The notes beneath the pieces were generated by a model. That model made no database searches, was not told the origin of the DNA, and saw only the letters and a program-made list of their open reading frames with translations. 64,000 nucleotides of DNA, taken from positions 77,001 to 141,000 of the forward strand of contig JAOTON010001584.1 of NCBI GenBank assembly GCA_034440635.1, in the 5' to 3' direction. The stretch comes from Lepas anatifera. Its lineage: Eukaryota > Arthropoda > Thecostraca > Lepadidae. Below, piece by piece: positions 1 to 11,664 of the stretch (position 1 is its first letter; each line of letters opens with the position of its first letter). Position numbers and translations under genes: made by a program.

Positions 1-72
1 ATCAGATGTCCTCTGTGCTTTAAAAGGAGCAGAAAAAACACGAATAGCAGATTTAGTCACAGTTACAGTCCG

Positions 73-391
73 GTCACCACTGCAAGTGTGCAGAACCCAC
101 GGAGTCAGACGGGCACAATCCAGTCACCACTGCAGGTGGGAAGAACCCACGGAGTCAGACGGGCACAGTCCAGTCACCACTGCAGGTGGGAAGAACCCAC
201 GAGTCGACGGGCACAATCCGTCTGCGGTGGGAAGAACCCACGGGTCAGACGGGCACAATCCAGTCACCACTGCGGTGGGAAGAACCCACGGAGTCAGACG
301 GGCACAATCCAGTCACCACTGCGGTGGGAAGAACCCACGGAGTCGACGGCACAATCCAGTCCACTGAAGAACCCACGGAGTCAGAAGGCTA
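73..391. repeat. Minisatellite, about 50-bp unit, about 6 copies
   Basis: A unit containing GAACCCACGGAGTCAGACGG followed by CACAATCCAGTCACCACTGC repeats head to tail, with small deletions in individual copies. Because 50 is not a multiple of 3 and units vary in length, all three frames stay partly open. The reading frames here (for example 86-367 and 88-426) are a by-product of the repeat and not a gene. Confidence 0.9.
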
Positions 392-939
392 CAGCCCGGG
401 AGAAGAGCCCCGGTCGGTGGTGGTAATCGACCGCCCGCACTCGGTACCACCCTCTGACCGGGTCGCCGGTGCCTGGGGTACATGCAATGACTCTGGTTAG
501 GGCTTTGATGACAGCACCCCCGGCTGGAGCCACCATGTTCAGCGAGGGATGCCAGGGGACAGTCAAGCCTTTGAGCCACACCGCCTTCCGCTCCCGTTGT
601 CTGTCTCAAATAAGTAGATACTTTGCGACCGAAACTCATTTTACTCACATATGTATGTCAGACAAATTTGCAAGAAATGACAATTACAGAAAAATGTACC
701 TCGAGGTAGCAACACAGACCATATCAAGCCTTGCCTGCATTAATTTATTGACGTGGATTAATGACGGCAAATACTCTTGACCCTCAAATTAAAAACAAAT
801 TTCCATCATGTTCTTGTAAAAAAAGAACAATCCGCGTCGGTAAGCACATCACAGGGTTATGACGGCCCGCCGCTGGCTGCATTTCCGCTGTCACGGGGGC
901 GTCTGTTTGCTGGTTAGTGTAGCCATCAGAGTTGTGCGA
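392..939. other. Unassigned sequence after the minisatellite
   Basis: Open frames of about 100 codons exist on both strands but overlap each other and the repeat, and none resembles a known protein family. I see no RNA gene or clear repeat here. Confidence 0.4.
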
Positions 940-1112
940 CTCGCGAGTCAGAGTTGTAGTTTAACTAAAATTCTGACTCATTCGACTCTGAGTTGAGTTG
1001 AGCAAAACAATTATGCAAGTGAGTTGATTTGAGTTGAGTCGGTTCACAACACGTCAATGAGTTGAGTTGAGTTGAGTTGTGAAGACAGCGAGTCAAATGA
1101 GTCTTTTGTCCT
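940..1112. repeat. GAGTTGAGTC-rich degenerate repeat, copy 1
   Basis: The stretch is built from GAGTT, GAGTC and GACTC words, including runs of GAGTTGAGTTGAGTTG. The same style of sequence recurs at 8775, 24282 and 33772. Confidence 0.75.
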
Positions 1113-1631
1113 AAATGCGCTGTCTGCCGCCGCTCTTTTCATTTTGCCTATTAAAAGCAGATACTGCTATTAGCATATAAAAAATTGGACCCCTGATTGG
1201 ACAAAAATGTTGAGACGCTTTTATCGCAAGAATCAGTGGAATTATTTCATGCTACTGGTTTTGTCTGATCAGAGACCCTCCTGGCGTCCGTGTTTTATTT
1301 AGAAAGCTATACAATATAAATTTTCTATGAAATCGTGCCCAATTTTGAAGAGCGATAGGTATATGTACTGTATTGGAGGTTCCCAAGGTAAAATTGGATT
1401 GTGTTTCAAATATGAATATATTAAAATCCAACACGTTGTTAGAATTTCCATTTCTATTGTGCCTTGTCATATATGGTATACTTTTTCTTAGGGTTTGCTG
1501 TAGTTCTTAGAATTAGCAATTGCAACTAGATACTCTAGTAATTATTGCTTAACTTCCGATTAAAGTCATGACAGAGTAATGCTTAATTTATAAAAATTAC
1601 TTAGCATCGTTCTTTAACAGAAAGAACAATA
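1113..1631. other. AT-rich unassigned sequence
   Basis: Only short open frames without recognisable protein character; no repeat that I can match elsewhere in the window. Confidence 0.4.
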
Positions 1632-1702
1632 CCTATACCCAGTGGCATAGCCAGGATTCGGCCAAGGGGGGTCCGACTACCGTCGGGGGTCCCCCAGGCC
1701 GG
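1632..1702 (+). repeat. Transposon-like terminus with CAGTGGCATAGCC
   Basis: CAGTGGCATAGCCAGG followed by G-rich and C-rich blocks resembles the ends seen reversed at 7148-7200 and 8312-8378. I read it as the end of a degraded element whose other end I cannot place. Confidence 0.45.
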
Positions 1703-2807
1703 GGACCCCTTAGAAGCCGGGGCGTATAATATATAATAGATTATAATATAAATAATAAATTATATATGGCGTATAATATTTTGGCATTATAACATTCACA
1801 CGACGGAAATTTTGTAATGCCTTACTCATTGTTTGTTCTTATTTTGTTCATAGTTTGATTTTTCTCGATCCGACCAAACTGTTGGTAAATTTAGGTCACC
1901 AAATATTAAGGCTGTCCCATACCAATACGGCAGCGTGGCTATAATAACTGCTTTATGGCACATTTCGGGCAATTAAATGTTGCTGCGTGCATCTCTACCA
2001 GAATTCACCCTGGTAAACAGGCATGAAGTTATTAGAGGTCAGTCATTTTGAGTACGAAGAAATGGTCTTCTTCGGGAAATGATTACCAATTCTTTCCGGT
2101 TGTCGAATTCATGAACTCTTTCAGCAGAAAATTTCCGAAAGAATGGAAAAATTAATGAAAATACAAGGGATATGGTAGTGTGTTCCGGACGTGATATAAC
2201 GTCTATTCCGCGGAAAGATCATGATGAATTCATCACAGTTACTTTCTTACCATTGCTATGCTGTAAATGAGAAAATTACCAAAAGAATAGGTGGCTGAGA
2301 TATCTATCGCTTTGGATCACTCTTGTGACAAATATTTTTATTCACTCCTCTAAAACTACCAAAATTTATAAACGTATAAGTTCCAAATTCAACTCAACTT
2401 AATACATAGCTTCGCCGCCCAATAAGTCAGTCATTGACGCTGGCTTCATGTCCAGTCGTGTATCAGCCCACGTGCAGTCGGTCATTGCCACAATGACTCA
2501 CAAGGCCACTCTGCCTAGTAACCTCCCTGCTACCACCCAGCAACCAACCACCCCGTGAGAAGGCATCACAGACTTCTAGGAATAGCTCATTCCAATGGGT
2601 CCAAACGAATATATGTGATGTTTTTATTGATCGACACACAGAACAAGACGATACATTTCAAGCGCAGGACTGGCGCAAAAGCCGATGCTCGACTTAAATC
2701 GAGGCGCCTCTCCCTGATATGCCGCTTGCAATCTTGCTAACACACACAAAAAAACACACACACATTTGCTCGTACTTTCACGAAATCACACACATCATGA
2801 ATATCTT
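1703..2807. other. AT-rich unassigned sequence
   Basis: No convincing coding frame or repeat. A (CA)-rich patch lies near 2740-2765. Confidence 0.4.
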
Positions 2808-3018
2808 TATTTTATTTTATTTTTTTATTGTAATAGGGCCACTCCCAACAGGCACACTTGCCCAATTACAGGGAGTATTGGCGTGGGTGTTTAAGGATCC
2901 TCTCCACCGGGTCAGATCGGACACGGAAGGCGGTTTCCCGCCGTGGGGATTGAACCCACGTTAATCCATGATATCTGATCCGAAGACTGGCAACGAAGCC
3001 ACTAGGCCACCCCGGCCC
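2808..3018 (-). mobile_element. tRNA-derived SINE-like element
   Basis: On the minus strand a tRNA-like head begins near 3018. It has an A-box-like GTGGCCTAGTGGCTTCG and, about 50 bases on, a B-box-like GGGTTCAATCCCCAC. Past a tRNA-unrelated body, the element ends in an A/T-rich tail (an A-rich run on the minus strand, 2808-2835). This order (A box, B box, body, A-rich tail) is that of a tRNA-derived SINE. I found no clear target-site duplication and no second copy, so a tRNA pseudogene joined to unrelated sequence is the alternative. Confidence 0.6.
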
Positions 3019-3525
3019 CTAATCATATGTAGACTCGTGACCGTCGCCGGGAACAAGGAGGGCCCAGCAGATCAAGAAAGTTCACTGTCTGTCGCCACTG
3101 TGCCGAATTGGTCATACCTTCAACCAGGCTGTCAGGTGAGTCTGCCAGTGTTCAAAAGAAAATTTTGGAACGCATGTGCCACATCTCGCCCGCCGCAGGT
3201 ACCAAGACCAACTCCGTAGATAAGAAGGTTTAGTTTTTCGGAGGTTGTTAGCAAGTCAAATTTGTAGCCCAAAGTACGCGATTCTGAAGTAAAGAGTAGG
3301 TTTCCTACCTCATGCTATTCATGTATGTATGCTACCTCAGCAGTTCATGCAGGACGGCAGGATGCTGTGCCTGATAATGCTCTATCTTTAACCGTACCTA
3401 GAACTACCAGGTACCCTCCGACTCAGCAGAGTAACAGCTGACTCAGCGGATTTGTGGTACACCTTCCAGGAATCACGAGAGGCCCACTATTTTTCTAATG
3501 GTCAGAGATAAGAACAGTCTAATCT
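3019..3525. other. Unassigned sequence
   Basis: Short open frames only, with nothing recognised. Confidence 0.35.
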
Positions 3526-3610
3526 CATTGGTCTTTGATGACATCAGATCCTCTCGGAATGCTGACTCAGATCCGGTTTCAAATCGTATATAAACAGCCG
3601 ACGTTAGGCT
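3526..3610 (+). promoter_or_regulatory. Promoter-like cluster with TATA box
   Basis: In order: CATTGG (reverse CCAAT box) at 3526-3531, TGACATCA (CRE-like) at 3539-3546, TGACTCA (AP-1-like) at 3563-3569 and TATATAAA at 3587-3594. The order and spacing suit an RNA polymerase II core promoter, or the U3 part of an LTR. No coding frame follows, so a solo LTR or degraded promoter is as likely as a live one. The function is inferred. Confidence 0.35.
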
Positions 3611-4564
3611 TAGGTATGCATTCGTGTATCAACATCGCCATAGCGACAAGAAGACTCCGCCGGACGGATCGGTGAAATGTGACTCATCGTGAAAAGTGCT
3701 GACTGTACAAGTGTTACAGCCGCTAAGTTAGGCGCCTGTTCACAACGCCAGGTGCCTAATCATAAATATATTTTAGACATGAAAAAACGTCTGTCCATCG
3801 CATACGAGGTCCTCTGCTACGATAACTACGATTCATAGGCCAGACCAAGAACCCATCTTGGTCACAACTCTGTCATTGTTATTTTCAACCTTTCATACCT
3901 ATTTTTCTTTTTGGGATTATGCTCATCAATTTCTGTCATTGCCCTTGTTTGTCTGGTTTCCTATGAAAATATTAAAAATTTGTTTATTTCAGAATATTTA
4001 GGACGTTAGTTATTGGGATTAAGCTAATATATTGAAAATCAGCTGAAGTGCCAAATTCCCTGTTCGATTTGCTATTATGGATGCTAAAACTAGATTAATA
4101 TTTGCCTTTCCTTCGATAATGGTGCCTGCTCGACATGTTTCAGTTGGTGTTTTTTTGTTACGCAATGCGCATAGATACATTTGTCCGAGGCTTATTATTT
4201 TCGAAAATCTTCTTTGAGCCTAGGATCTCAAGCAATATCTCCGGATTGTATTCTAAAATCTAAAAGAAATGGAAAGGAGAAAGGACGCTCAATAAAATGG
4301 ATATAGGAGTGCGCACCAGATGCTATATAGAACCTATTCCGTGGACGGTCCTACTGATGAAACCGCTCGCTTACTCCTCCCTAGCCATTGGTTGGAGATC
4401 CCGGGGGCTTGGGGAGGTGAGTATTTCTTGGACTTTGGGTCTCTGATAGGCTTTGTACAGAGCTTGTATTGCTATGCCAGTGTTAAACCATCCAGTACCA
4501 CCACTCACCGCTCTCTGCCCCTGCCTTCTGGGTCGCGCACAGATCTCCAGGGGCCTAGCACTTC
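3611..4564. other. Unassigned sequence
   Basis: No recognised gene. The sequence downstream of the TATA box could be transcribed leader or LTR but contains no long open frame. Confidence 0.35.
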
Positions 4565-5390
4565 ACATGGCGCCGAAACCAGTATCTGGGGACCCCCGAA
4601 AACAACACTTTTCGCGCAAATCAGTACTTACGTCCCCCAAAACCAGTATTTGGGGGTACCATGAGACTGCCTACTGGGACTCCCTGGAACTTACTCTCGT
4701 GGGGCCCTGAGGATAACTTTGAGGGGAGGGGGAGGAAGGAGAGGAGTGCTCGCTGAGACTAGCTTTTGGGGACATCTGAGGGCAGCTTCAGGGGACCCCT
4801 GAGACTAACTCCTGGAGACCTCGTGAGACTAATTTTCGGATCTCTGAGATTAGGTCTCCGGCCCTCCTTACCCTATAACTGAAAGGTCCCCTCAAAATAA
4901 CTCGGGCTTCCGAGATCAGTTCTTGGGGGACTTGAGACAAGCTCTGGGGCCGCCTAAGACCAACACTTGGCGGCACTCACAAGGTTAATTCCCGGCCCCT
5001 CTCCCGATTAGATCTCAGGGGGTCTCTGAGACTGATTCACGGCGTCTCTTGATCAAAATTAGGGGCCCCTGAGAACCTCTTGGGGTTCCTTAGATTAGTT
5101 ATCGGCAGCACCTCTGAGACTAATTATCGGCCCCCCAGATGTGCTCTGGGGAGGGGGATGAGACTGACTCTCGGGGCCATCCAAATTAGCTCTTGGGGGT
5201 CCCCTGAGGCTGTCTTTGGGGTGAGGGGAGGGGGCTGGGAATGATTTCCAACGGCCCTCTGAGACTAACCCTGGGGCATCCCCTGAGACTAACACTCGAG
5301 GGGGAGGTGTGAAAGCACCCTTGAAACTGAGTCATTGGCACGGCACTCCCAGAGATTGCCTTTCGGAAGTCCAGATTAGCCCTTAGAGGC
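4565..5390. repeat. Degenerate GC-rich minisatellite array, left part
   Basis: Units of roughly 22-28 bp carry the words GGGG(N)CCCC, TGAGACTAAC and TCTCGGGG, as in CTGAGACTAACTCTCGGGG. Units are diverged and vary in length. The array continues at 6416 after an interrupting element, so the two parts were probably one array. Apparent reading frames such as 4788-4976 (minus) come from the repetition. Confidence 0.8.
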
Positions 5391-6415
5391 TTAACCCGCG
5401 CCCCACCGGGGGTCCGGCGCCACCTTCGCCCCACCGGGGGCCATCGATGGCCCCCTCTAACTCCGAAAGTATGGGCGTTAGCGCAAATCTGCAAAGTGCA
5501 ATAGAAAGCTCGCGTGAATTCAGTAACAAATTACCTCGCATGTTTTTGCGCTCAGGTCAATGGTTTGACCTCCAGAGGTCAAATTATTTCAAGATCGGCT
5601 ATTTTCACTCAAATATGCAATGCGTAAGCAAACTGGGCATAACTCTTGTGCGATTAGAGCTATTGAGATGCGGTAAAGTACATTGGATAGGAAAATATCA
5701 GACCTTTTCCCGCTATGTGGAAAGTAATGACCTCCCGCCAGTGGTTTGACCTCCAGAGGTCACCTCGTGACCTAAGATGACCTGAGGTCACGAAAGGTCA
5801 GAAAGTGACCTTGCCGTATATCAAACGAAAGCCAGTGACAAGACATACACGATGGTGTTTGTTTCAGCGCTCTAGCTTGTATAGGTCAAAAGTTATTGTC
5901 AAAATACTGCTTTTGACCCCTGGTGACCTTGGATGACCTTGGAGAGGTCAAAGGACAAATATGGTATCTGAACTCCGTAGAAGGGTGTCCAAGAACGCTT
6001 TTCTGACGAAGCCGAGCATTTTCAATCGTTTTGTGACTTTTAGATCATAAGACAGCTTTTCCCATGCTTTGTCAATGGGAGAGGTCACCTCTTGACATGA
6101 CCTCAGGTCACGAAATCGAAAAATCACGGATATACACCTTGTAGACCCTAGAAGGGTCATGAAGTGTAGGAAGTTTCAAATTGATCAACTTCGAAATGTA
6201 GCTCTTACAGAGCACTAAAGTTGAAGTGAGGTGACCTTGGTTGACCTCGCCTGGTGACCTGACCTTGGGTGACCCGGGAAAAACTTCAGGGATGGTGGGA
6301 AAATGATGCAGTAAGAGATAGAGCCCTTAACCGCGGTGCTGCGTCTTGTCGTTTTTCTGCTATCGCGGAAAAACCTTAGGGGGCCATCGATGGCCCCCGG
6401 TGGGGCGAGGGCTAA
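5391..6415 (-). mobile_element. Family A TTAA-bounded non-autonomous transposon, copy A1
   Basis: The left end is TTAACCCGCGCCCCACCGG and the right end is CGGTGGGGCGAGGGCTAA, an imperfect inverted repeat. GGGGCCATCGATGGCCCC lies just inside each end. The interior has many AGGTCA/TGACCT hexamers and matches the copies at 18309, 20572, 35549 and 62650. It encodes no transposase and sits inside the GGGGCNCC minisatellite. TTAA ends with C-rich TIRs suggest mobilisation by a piggyBac-type transposase; this is inferred from known target preference. The right TTAA has decayed to CTAA. Confidence 0.8.
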
Positions 6416-8311
6416 GGCTAACTCAGGGCCCGTGAGACCAAAATTCGGGATCACTCTGGGAATTACTCTCAAAGCCCCAAAGTTAGCTCTCCGACGTACC
6501 TGAGACTAACTCCCGGGAGCACTCTGAGACTAACTTTTGGGTGCTCCCTGAGATTGACTCTCGGGGCCCCTTATGCAAAAACTCGGGGGGCACAGCCTGA
6601 GGCTAAATCTCGGGGGTTCCCAAGATTACCCCTCGGAGCCTCCTGAGACCAGCACTCTGCAGATCAAATGAGACTAACTCTCGGACCCCCATATTAACTC
6701 TCGGGGCCATCTGAAAGTAAATATTGACTCCTGAGAGAGACGCCCGTAAGACTACGGGGCCCCCTGAGACCGAATCTCGGGGGTCCTCTAAGACTGACTC
6801 TCGGGGTCCCCTTGACCGAATCTTGGGGTTCTCTGAGACTGGCTCTCAGGGGCGCCCTGAAATAGACTTTCGCCGGGCCCTGAGATCCACACTTTGGGGC
6901 CCCTGGGACTAGCTTGGGGCCCTGAGACCGACCCTCGGGGGCCCTGATACCAATTTTAAGTGCCCCCTGAGACAAACTCTTGGGGACCTCTGAGACAGAA
7001 TCTCGGGGGGTCCTCCGGGGGGTCCCCTTGACCGACTCTCAGGGCGGGGCCCAGAGGCCGACTCGGGACGCCCTGAGAACGAATCTTCAGGGGCTTCTGT
7101 GACTGACTCTGGGGGCCCCGTGATCAGAGAATCATTTGCAGTGGTTCAGACTGGCCCAAGGGGTCCTCGGACTCCAAGGACCCCTTGGCTACGCCACTGC
7201 ATCCACATATTCGGGGGCCCGCCGAGATAAGCATTTGGAGGCCCCTGAAATAATTGCTTCCCCCGATACCAATACTCCGGAGCCCCTGGATACTGGTCCT
7301 AAGACCAAGCTTGGGGTCCCACTTAGATCATGCTCGGGGCATCCTTGGGCCCATGCTTGCGCTTTTCTCAGGAGTAACTAAACATCGATGTTCGGGGGCC
7401 CCCAGATCAACATTTGGACCCCCAGACTAATGCTCGGTACTCTGGCGCCCCTCGATACCAATGCTCGGGGGTCTGAGCCCAAGCCTTGGGCCCCTGAGAC
7501 CAAAATCTAGGTCCCATGAGGCCAATTCTCGTGCCTCACTCATAAATCCCTCGACACCGATTGTCGGGAACACTCCGAAATCAATATTGCCCCCCCCCCA
7601 CTTCCCGAGATCAATGTCCTGTACTTCGGAGTCATCGATCCCGATGCTCGGGGGGATCCCTGAGACCAGCTCTGGGGCCCGCTGAGACCAAGCTCGGGGG
7701 CCCCTGAGACCAAACTCAGAGGGCCCCCTGAGACCAAGATTGAAAGGCCCGTGAGACCAGCCTCAGGGCCCCCTGAGACCAAGCTCGGAAGGCCCGTGAA
7801 ACCAAGCTCAGGGCCCCTGAGACCGAGCTCAGGGGCCCCCGAGATCGATGTTCGGTACTCTGGAGCCCTCCATACCAATGATCGGGGGGCCCCTGAGACC
7901 AAGCTCGGAAGGCCTGTGAGAACAAGCTCAGGGGCTCCTTGAGACCAATTTCGGGGGTCCCCTGAGACCAAGCTCGGGGGGCCCTGAGACCGAGCTCGGG
8001 TTCCCCTGAGACCAAACTAGGAGGCCCCCTGAGACCAAGATCAAAAGACTCGTGAGACTAAGCTCGGGGGGCCCTGAGACCAAGCTCGGGGCCCCTGAGA
8101 CCGAGCTCAGGGGTCCCCGAGATCAATATTGGGTACTCTGGAGCTCTCAATACTGATGTTCGGGGGCCCCTGAGACCAAGCTCGGAAGGCCCGTGAGACC
8201 AAGCTCGGGGGGGCCTTCTTAGACCAAGCTCGGGGGCCCCCTGATACCGAGCTCGTGGGCTCCAGGGAATAAGCTCAGGGGGGCCCACGAGACCAATGCT
8301 CGTGATTTCTA
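6416..8311. repeat. Degenerate GC-rich minisatellite array, right part
   Basis: Units of about 21-27 bp follow the pattern GGGGCCCCTGAGACCAAGCTC, best preserved in 7670-8100. A non-tandem segment at about 7130-7200 carries a CTACGCCACTGC end. The array gives several overlapping frames on both strands (such as 7540-7971 minus) rich in the residues set by the monomer; these are not genes. Confidence 0.85.
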
Positions 8312-8378
8312 GTGCATAAGGTCAGCCCAAGTGGGGGTCCGCGGACCCCAAGGACCCCCTATGGCTACGCCACTGCCT
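8312..8378 (-). repeat. Transposon-like terminus, reverse of CAGTGGCGTAGCC
   Basis: A G-rich/C-rich stem-like stretch (GGGGGTCCGCGGACCCC) is followed by GGCTACGCCACTGCC. The same arrangement lies at 7148-7200. It suggests the minisatellite expanded inside, or next to, an element with CAGTGGCGTAGCC ends. Confidence 0.5.
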
Positions 8379-8774
8379 ATACCATCCCTACAAATACAGT
8401 TTATATCATGTTTTTTTAGCTTGGACCTTTTTTAACAGTACGGAGGCTCAATTTTTGCCTGTGCTGGTGTAGCCTTAGCCCTTTTAGGTTCCTTTCCATT
8501 TCACTTACCTAGTTTAATGTGCAATGCTCCTTTTAGAAATAATTGCAACATGTGGTAGCTTTTTTAGGCAGTGGCAGTCTACAAGAATTAAAAAGTTATT
8601 CATGGTTGCTGGCTAATTGTTAACCAATGTTTGAATGCCAATTAACTAATTTTGCTTCAATTAATCTTCCGCTGAGTGTCAGACTTTCTGAACAGCTTGT
8701 TTTTTGCTGGTTTATTGATTAATTTCTTTACTTCTTTAAGAAATATTACTAATAATTTATTTATTTAATTTTTA
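8379..8774. other. AT-rich unassigned sequence
   Basis: No coding frame or repeat recognised. Confidence 0.4.
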
Positions 8775-8962
8775 AAACGAGTTGAAGTTTGAGTTAAGTT
8801 GAGTCGTGAGTTGAGTCAGAGTTGAGTTGGATGAATTTTGCCTTGAGTCGGAGTTGAGTCGACTCACTGAACTCTTAATCATGAGTTGAGTCGGAGTTAA
8901 GTCAACCGCTCTCAGCACTTGAGTTGAGTTGAGCCGACTCAGGAAAATTCTGAAACGCACAG
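8775..8962. repeat. GAGTTGAGTC-rich degenerate repeat, copy 2
   Basis: Dense GAGTTGAGTCGGAGTTGAGTC words like those at 940, 24282 and 33772. The minus-strand frame 8772-8978, rich in Ser, Thr and Asn, is a translation of this repeat. Confidence 0.75.
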
Positions 8963-10081
8963 CTCTGGTAGCCATCACAAAAAGGCCATAGCTGTGTGGG
9001 GAAATCTGTGATTTATGGAGCCGTTACATCACTATACATTCGTCAGCTGTGTGCAGCGCTTCGTCACCACTATCAGTGTCTGTCGCCATGCCACTGATCA
9101 ATCACAGTTTCGCCCCGAGTTCTCACTGAAAACACTGTCGCATCTTATTCAGGTATCAATCCGACCCTTATTTCCACACGACTGGCCTCCCGGGCCCTGG
9201 TCCGCTAAGCTCAGCCTGCCATCTAAGCACTGGCTCGGCCACTAACCGGCTGACCGCGCCCCGGGCGAGGTGACACGTCCGTCCCGCACCGAGGTCAGGC
9301 CACAACTGGGGCTGGGTGAATGTTGTTGAGACCAGCCCCGTCTTAAAGCTTCCACCCAAGTACCTACCCAAGTTTTACAACTAGGCTTGCATATTCGTGG
9401 CCCGCCATAAATTTAGCATGTAAAATGGACCCTTTTAGTGAGCTCTCATCTCGAAACTAAATGAGCCCGTCATGATAGACATCTCAAACAATATTTTTTA
9501 ATCCGACGTTCATTTCTGGGCTTCATTTTGTGTTTGAATCTTGGAAGATGCAAACCTTTTTAAGTGACTTCTGTCTGGTTTGATGCCAAGGAAAACTTCA
9601 GGATCAGATTTCTTCAGGTTTTCAGATTTCTCCTCAAATATATCCTATCCGTGCTATGTTCAATTGGTCTTGGAACTTATCATTGGTATTGGTCTTGCTT
9701 GGTCTCATATTGGTCTCGGGAGGTGCTTAAAGAGACTTTGTCGCAAAAATTTGTATTTTGGTTTCTTAATATTTGAAAAATCCTGATTTTGGTACCGTTA
9801 ATGTTTTCATTATCTTCAGCTAAATTTTTGCAGGCCACTCAACAATTATTCAAATTTGTTAACAATATCTATAATAGGCTGTAACTTGCTCTTCACCTCT
9901 ATTCTATCAATCAAGGTTTTAAGTTCTAGAAATGATTTGTTTGGAGTAGAAAACATTCTCATGCTGTATTCGTATTCATTTATTTTTATTAAGCCTAAGA
10001 AATAAGAATATTATATTAATTTGTCCAAAACATTCGGCTTGAGAAAACTAATCAGGGAAGTCTTAAAATCGGACAGATGTA
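8963..10081. other. Unassigned sequence
   Basis: Frames of 60-76 codons overlap on both strands and do not look like known proteins. No repeat matched elsewhere in the window. Confidence 0.35.
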
Positions 10082-10155
10082 CAGCGGGGATGGTATAGTG
10101 ACCTCCATTCCCGACTCTCACACGGGTAATATGGGGTCGAATCTAGGTTGTGGAA
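10082..10155 (+). tRNA. tRNA-Glu-like sequence, probably a pseudogene or SINE head
   Basis: ATGGTATAGTG matches an A box. An anticodon arm CCCG-ACTCTCACA-CGGG would present CTC (glutamate), and GGGTCGAATCTAG is a weakened B box. The acceptor stem does not pair well and the B box differs from GGTTCGANTCC, so a working tRNA gene is unlikely. Confidence 0.4.
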
Positions 10156-10784
10156 GTTTTTACTGTAAAAACAACTTTTCTTATTTTCTTCTTGCTTGCT
10201 CATGCGCACTAATGGATGAAGCATAGTCGAATCCATGATTGCCGATCAGGGGGGCTAACTTCCGGGGAGGGCACCATCCGGACCAGGGGGGCGCCACCTC
10301 TGACCGGCAAAACCTATCAGATGGACGTTAAATCCTATCCGTGTGCGCTGATTTTCGCATCCTGGGGAGGGAGGATGGGACGCAACATTTTAGGGTTCAC
10401 CAAGAGTCGATCAGAGGGGAGGGGGCACGTGCCCCCTTTGCCCTCCTGGATCCTCCTATGGGATGAAGTAGCTATTCTAAGGACAATTTCTTCTGGTTAT
10501 CCCTCCGTCCGGGTAGTTGAGGGAAATGGAATGTTAGCCCCAAATATTTTTTATAATCCGACCGGCCTACCAAACTGGGACCGGCTTGTCTCCAGCTCCC
10601 TCCAATGGTTCTCAATCCGTCGGATTTCCCTCTATTGGAGACCAGTTCCCCTGTTCTCTGACCACCGGGACACGCTGTTCGCCGTTCAAAAATATCTTTT
10701 GTGTCCTTTGCTGAAGGCCATTCTTGAAGGCCAAACCAGGAGCCAGAAACCGACCCAATAAAAAGCAGGGGTGGCTCTTTGAGA
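10156..10784. other. Unassigned sequence with an open frame
   Basis: A 181-codon plus-strand frame (10216-10761) stays open and ends just before the family B element. I do not recognise its product. It has no compositional or motif evidence of being a protein and is rich in GC blocks like those of neighbouring repeats, so I do not call it a gene. Confidence 0.3.
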
Positions 10785-11618
10785 TTAACACGCGCATTGA
10801 CGGGAAGGGGCGGGTACCCGCCCCCCTCGGGTTTTTCGGAGATAGCAGAAAAACGGCGGCGCGTGGCGCCGCCGTACTAGGCATACCTTTTCCCTCATAA
10901 TTCATACAACTTTTGTGAACATTTTAAGGTTAGGTCATCTCAGGTCAGGTCACCAGTACAGGTCAAGTGACCTGACCTCAAAAATGTTTAAGATAGCATA
11001 AGTCGGAGCAGGGTGAACTTATCCGATTGAAAATCATATCACATAATGCTCCAACCGAATTCTCTAAAATATGTTCCGGTATTTTTTATATCGATGACCT
11101 AAGGTCAGGTACGAGGTATGACCACTCCATTGGAAATACATGGGAAAAATGTTTTCTATGGTGGTGTTAGAGCGTTTATTTTAGCTATATTAGGCTCGCC
11201 TTGGCTTGGCGGTTCTAATGATTTGCATTTCATATAGTTTGACCTTGACCTGACCTCAGGTCAGGTCAAATCCTTGACTTGCCCTAGCAAGGTCAAATTA
11301 CGTATCATTCAATTTGTCTTGCTGCGAGGATTCATATAGTTCAAGTCGTTTTGCTCTATCTTTACATGTTCAGATGTAATGGCCGAAAAACTTAATTTAC
11401 ATGTTATCCCTATGACGGCATGTTTTGACCTCTCATGAACTCAAATGTGACTTGACAAAAAATGGTACAAATATTTTCAATGGAGAAGTGGATGGGCTGC
11501 CCAACGCCGTTTACCGTTTTTCGCTACCTACCGTGGTTCTCGAGATCATAGGGGGAGCAGGTACCCGCCCCCTCGTCAAAGCGAAGGTGGCTCAGACCCC
11601 CGTCAATTCACGTGTTAA
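10785..11618 (+). mobile_element. Family B TTAA-bounded non-autonomous transposon, copy B1
   Basis: It begins TTAACACGCGCATTGACGGG and ends with the reverse of that sequence, slightly mutated (GTCAATTCACGTGTTAA). GCGGGTACCCGCCCC lies near the left end. Then come the shared block AGATAGCAGAAAAACGGCGG, a GGCGGCGC-type hairpin and an array of AGGTCA hexamers. It has no transposase. Closest relatives are at 11665, 32736 and 47287. Confidence 0.85.
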
Positions 11619-11664
11619 ATGTGTTAATCTCGATATTAATGTTTCTCGAGATTAATTAATCGCT

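Noticed and set aside
7540..8288. Repetitive protein-like frames in the GGGGCCCC minisatellite
   Set aside because: The periodic residues are set by the tandem unit and the frame changes with unit length.
10082..10155. Functional tRNA-Glu gene
   Set aside because: The anticodon arm looks right but the acceptor stem and B box are defective.
10216..10761. 181-codon plus-strand frame before B1
   Set aside because: No recognisable motif or family; composition follows the surrounding GC-rich repeats.
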